A DNA stretch of 64,000 bases from Bradyrhizobium sp. Y36 (GTDB lineage Bacteria > Pseudomonadota > Alphaproteobacteria > Rhizobiales > Xanthobacteraceae): positions 1-64,000 of the forward strand of contig NZ_NWTI01000008.1 in assembly GCF_002531575.1 (NCBI RefSeq). The letters run 5' to 3'. Shown here in pieces: positions 62,823 to 64,000 of the stretch. A model generated the notes under the pieces. It did no database searches and was not told the DNA's origin. It was given only the letters and a program-made list of their open reading frames with translations. The translations under genes and the position numbers were made by a program. Position 1 is the stretch's first letter. Each line of letters opens with the position of its first letter.

Positions 62823-63392
62823 TCAACTGTCGGCCAGCGCCCTCGCAATAGCCGTCTTGATCCGCGTGTCGGCCGGCTCGATCGCGGACGGAAAGACGTC
62901 GGCGATATAGCCGTCGCGGCCGATCAGGTATTTGTGGAAGTTCCAGCGCGGAACTTCCCGCGGTCGCGCCTCGGCGGCCCATTTGTAGAAGGGGTGCGCC
63001 TTCGCGCCGACCACGACCGCCTTGGCCGTGATCGGAAAGGTAACACCATATTGGTGGTGCGCCGTCTGCGTGATCTCGCTGCTGCCGCCCGGCTCCTGGC
63101 CGCCGAAATCATTCGAGGGCACGCCGATCACGGTGAGGCCGCGTTCGCGAAACTCGTTCCAGATCTCCTGGAGGCCGGCATATTGCGGCGTGTAGCCACA
63201 CAGCGAGGCGGTGTTGACCACCAGCAGCGGCTTGCCGGTGAACGCGGCGAGGCGGATGTCGTCGCCGGACAAGGCGGGGAAGGAAAAGGCATAGGCCGGG
63301 ATCCGGCTCATGCCGCCCTCGGCGAAAGCACGCGTTGCCGGCGCCAGCGTGCCGGCCAGCATCGCGGTGAGCATGATCCTGCGATTCATCAT
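62823..63392 (-). CDS. Exported glutathione peroxidase-family thiol peroxidase
   Basis: The 189-residue precursor has a signal peptide (cut near RAFAEG) and the GPx fold. The catalytic Cys65 is in NTASLCGYTPQYAG, followed by the Gln-containing VPSNDFGGQEPG and the Trp-containing VPRWNFHKYLIG. The selenocysteine of animal enzymes is Cys here, so the reductant is probably thioredoxin-like. Export is unusual for the family but seen in several alphaproteobacteria. ATG 63392 is the first of two tandem ATGs. Confidence 0.9.
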   Translation of the reverse strand: MMNRRIMLTAMLAGTLAPATRAFAEGGMSRIPAYAFSFPALSGDDIRLAAFTGKPLLVVNTASLCGYTPQYAGLQEIWNEFRERGLTVIGVPSNDFGGQEPGGSSEITQTAHHQYGVTFPITAKAVVVGAKAHPFYKWAAEARPREVPRWNFHKYLIGRDGYIADVFPSAIEPADTRIKTAIARALADS

Positions 63393-63484
63393 GACGGAGT
63401 CCCCCGAAATGATCCCGGGGGCATATTACTCCGTGGCCGCGCAGCGCCTCGTCAACACCGCGTTATCCGGCGCCGGTCAAGCGG

Positions 63485-64000
63485 CTAGTACAGGCGGACG
63501 ATGAAGTCGGTGCCTTCGCCGGTCTCGCCCTGGTTGATGCCCTGGTCGGAGATGATGATGGAGCCGCCCGACGTCAACATCTCGTTGATCTTCGCCAGGG
63601 TGTCGGCGGGGATCGAGATGCGGTCGAGGGCTGCAGCCGGGCTGTCCGGCGTGACCACGGGCTTGGCAACAACGGGCTTGGCGGCCACGGGGATCACGAC
63701 AGCGCCACCCTTGCGGCGCGTGAGGCGGTTGTCGTCCTCGCGTGCCGCGGAACGGGCGGAGACGGGCAGCGACACCACCGACCAACGCAGCGCATTGGAA
63801 TCGGTCTTGTCGAGCTCGGCAGTGAAGATATGCGTGCCGAGCGGCCGGTCGCTCGTGGCGATCGTGACCGGGACCTCGAACAGCGGCGCAAAATTCTGCC
63901 GTACGTAGAGCTTGGAATCCTTGCGGCTGATGAAGACGGCGATCTGGCCGGCCCGCTTGGGCGCTTCCGGCTTTGCGGCCGGCGCCGGCTCGGCGAGGCG
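63485..64000 (-). CDS. L,D-transpeptidase-like protein, partial (5' end outside window)
   Basis: Codons align from base 64000 to the stop at 63485, so 171 residues are visible and the start lies beyond the window. The segment AVFISRKDSKLYVRQNFAPL and PLGTHIFTAEL resembles the YkuD/L,D-transpeptidase core, and the tail ends SGGSIIISDQG...TDFIVRLY. The catalytic HxxxxGxxSHGCxR block is absent from the visible part. It may lie outside, or this family may be non-catalytic. A Lys/Pro/Val-rich spacer (VVAKPVVTPD) splits the domain. Confidence 0.6.
   Translation of the reverse strand, partial: RLAEPAPAAKPEAPKRAGQIAVFISRKDSKLYVRQNFAPLFEVPVTIATSDRPLGTHIFTAELDKTDSNALRWSVVSLPVSARSAAREDDNRLTRRKGGAVVIPVAAKPVVAKPVVTPDSPAAALDRISIPADTLAKINEMLTSGGSIIISDQGINQGETGEGTDFIVRLY

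Overview
The window looks like chromosome of a slow-growing rhizobial alphaproteobacterium, most likely Bradyrhizobium or a close relative. This rests on the high G+C content, the alphaproteobacterial gene order lptF-lptG-lptD-surA-pdxA-rsmA, a ppk1-ppx pair beside an HdaA-type gene, many solitary regulators, and several families of short palindromic intergenic repeats that I associate with Bradyrhizobium. I saw no rRNA, tRNA, CRISPR array, prophage or complete insertion sequence.

Layout. 1-3.6 kb: repeat-rich left end, an AraC/GyrI-type regulator and two convergent Crp/Fnr-type genes, the second interrupted by an in-frame amber codon. 3.6-12.6 kb (minus): a small unknown protein, a zinc alcohol dehydrogenase, then the tightly overlapping envelope/housekeeping run lptF-lptG-lptD-surA-pdxA-rsmA. 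12.9-22.1 kb: pepA-holC, a lipoprotein, a membrane protein, a Bug-type binding protein, an ABC-F ATPase, two small proteins, ndk and a TerC protein.

22.1-30.2 kb: a heavy-metal/redox island. A minus-strand group (DUF3240, CzcA-like RND pump, CzcB-like adaptor, di-heme cytochrome b561, PepSY protein) faces a plus-strand group (second PepSY protein, OmpR-type regulator, sensor kinase) across a short shared promoter region with GTCAG direct repeats. 30.2-37.6 kb: polyphosphate metabolism (ppx, ppk1), hdaA, a CDP-alcohol phosphotransferase, purM-purN and a cold-shock gene. 38-43.9 kb: an autotransporter-type barrel, a LysR regulator divergent from a little-known module (two GNAT-like proteins, an isochorismatase-fold protein with an altered triad, and a 56-residue protein), then a class III aminotransferase.

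44-52 kb: RNase D, a 36-residue membrane peptide, a Ugp-like ABC transporter lacking its ATPase but joined to a metallophosphoesterase, a REP-associated tyrosine transposase flanked by its REP palindromes, and selO. 52-64 kb: aspS, a large unknown envelope protein, maeB, a DoxX protein, an outer-membrane protein with two barrel modules, a polysaccharide deacetylase-DHFR pair, a secreted glutathione peroxidase and the 3' end of an L,D-transpeptidase-like gene.

Most genes are core housekeeping. The parts most worth following are the REP/RAYT element, the LysR-GNAT-GNAT-hydrolase module, the metal/redox island and the interrupted Crp/Fnr gene.
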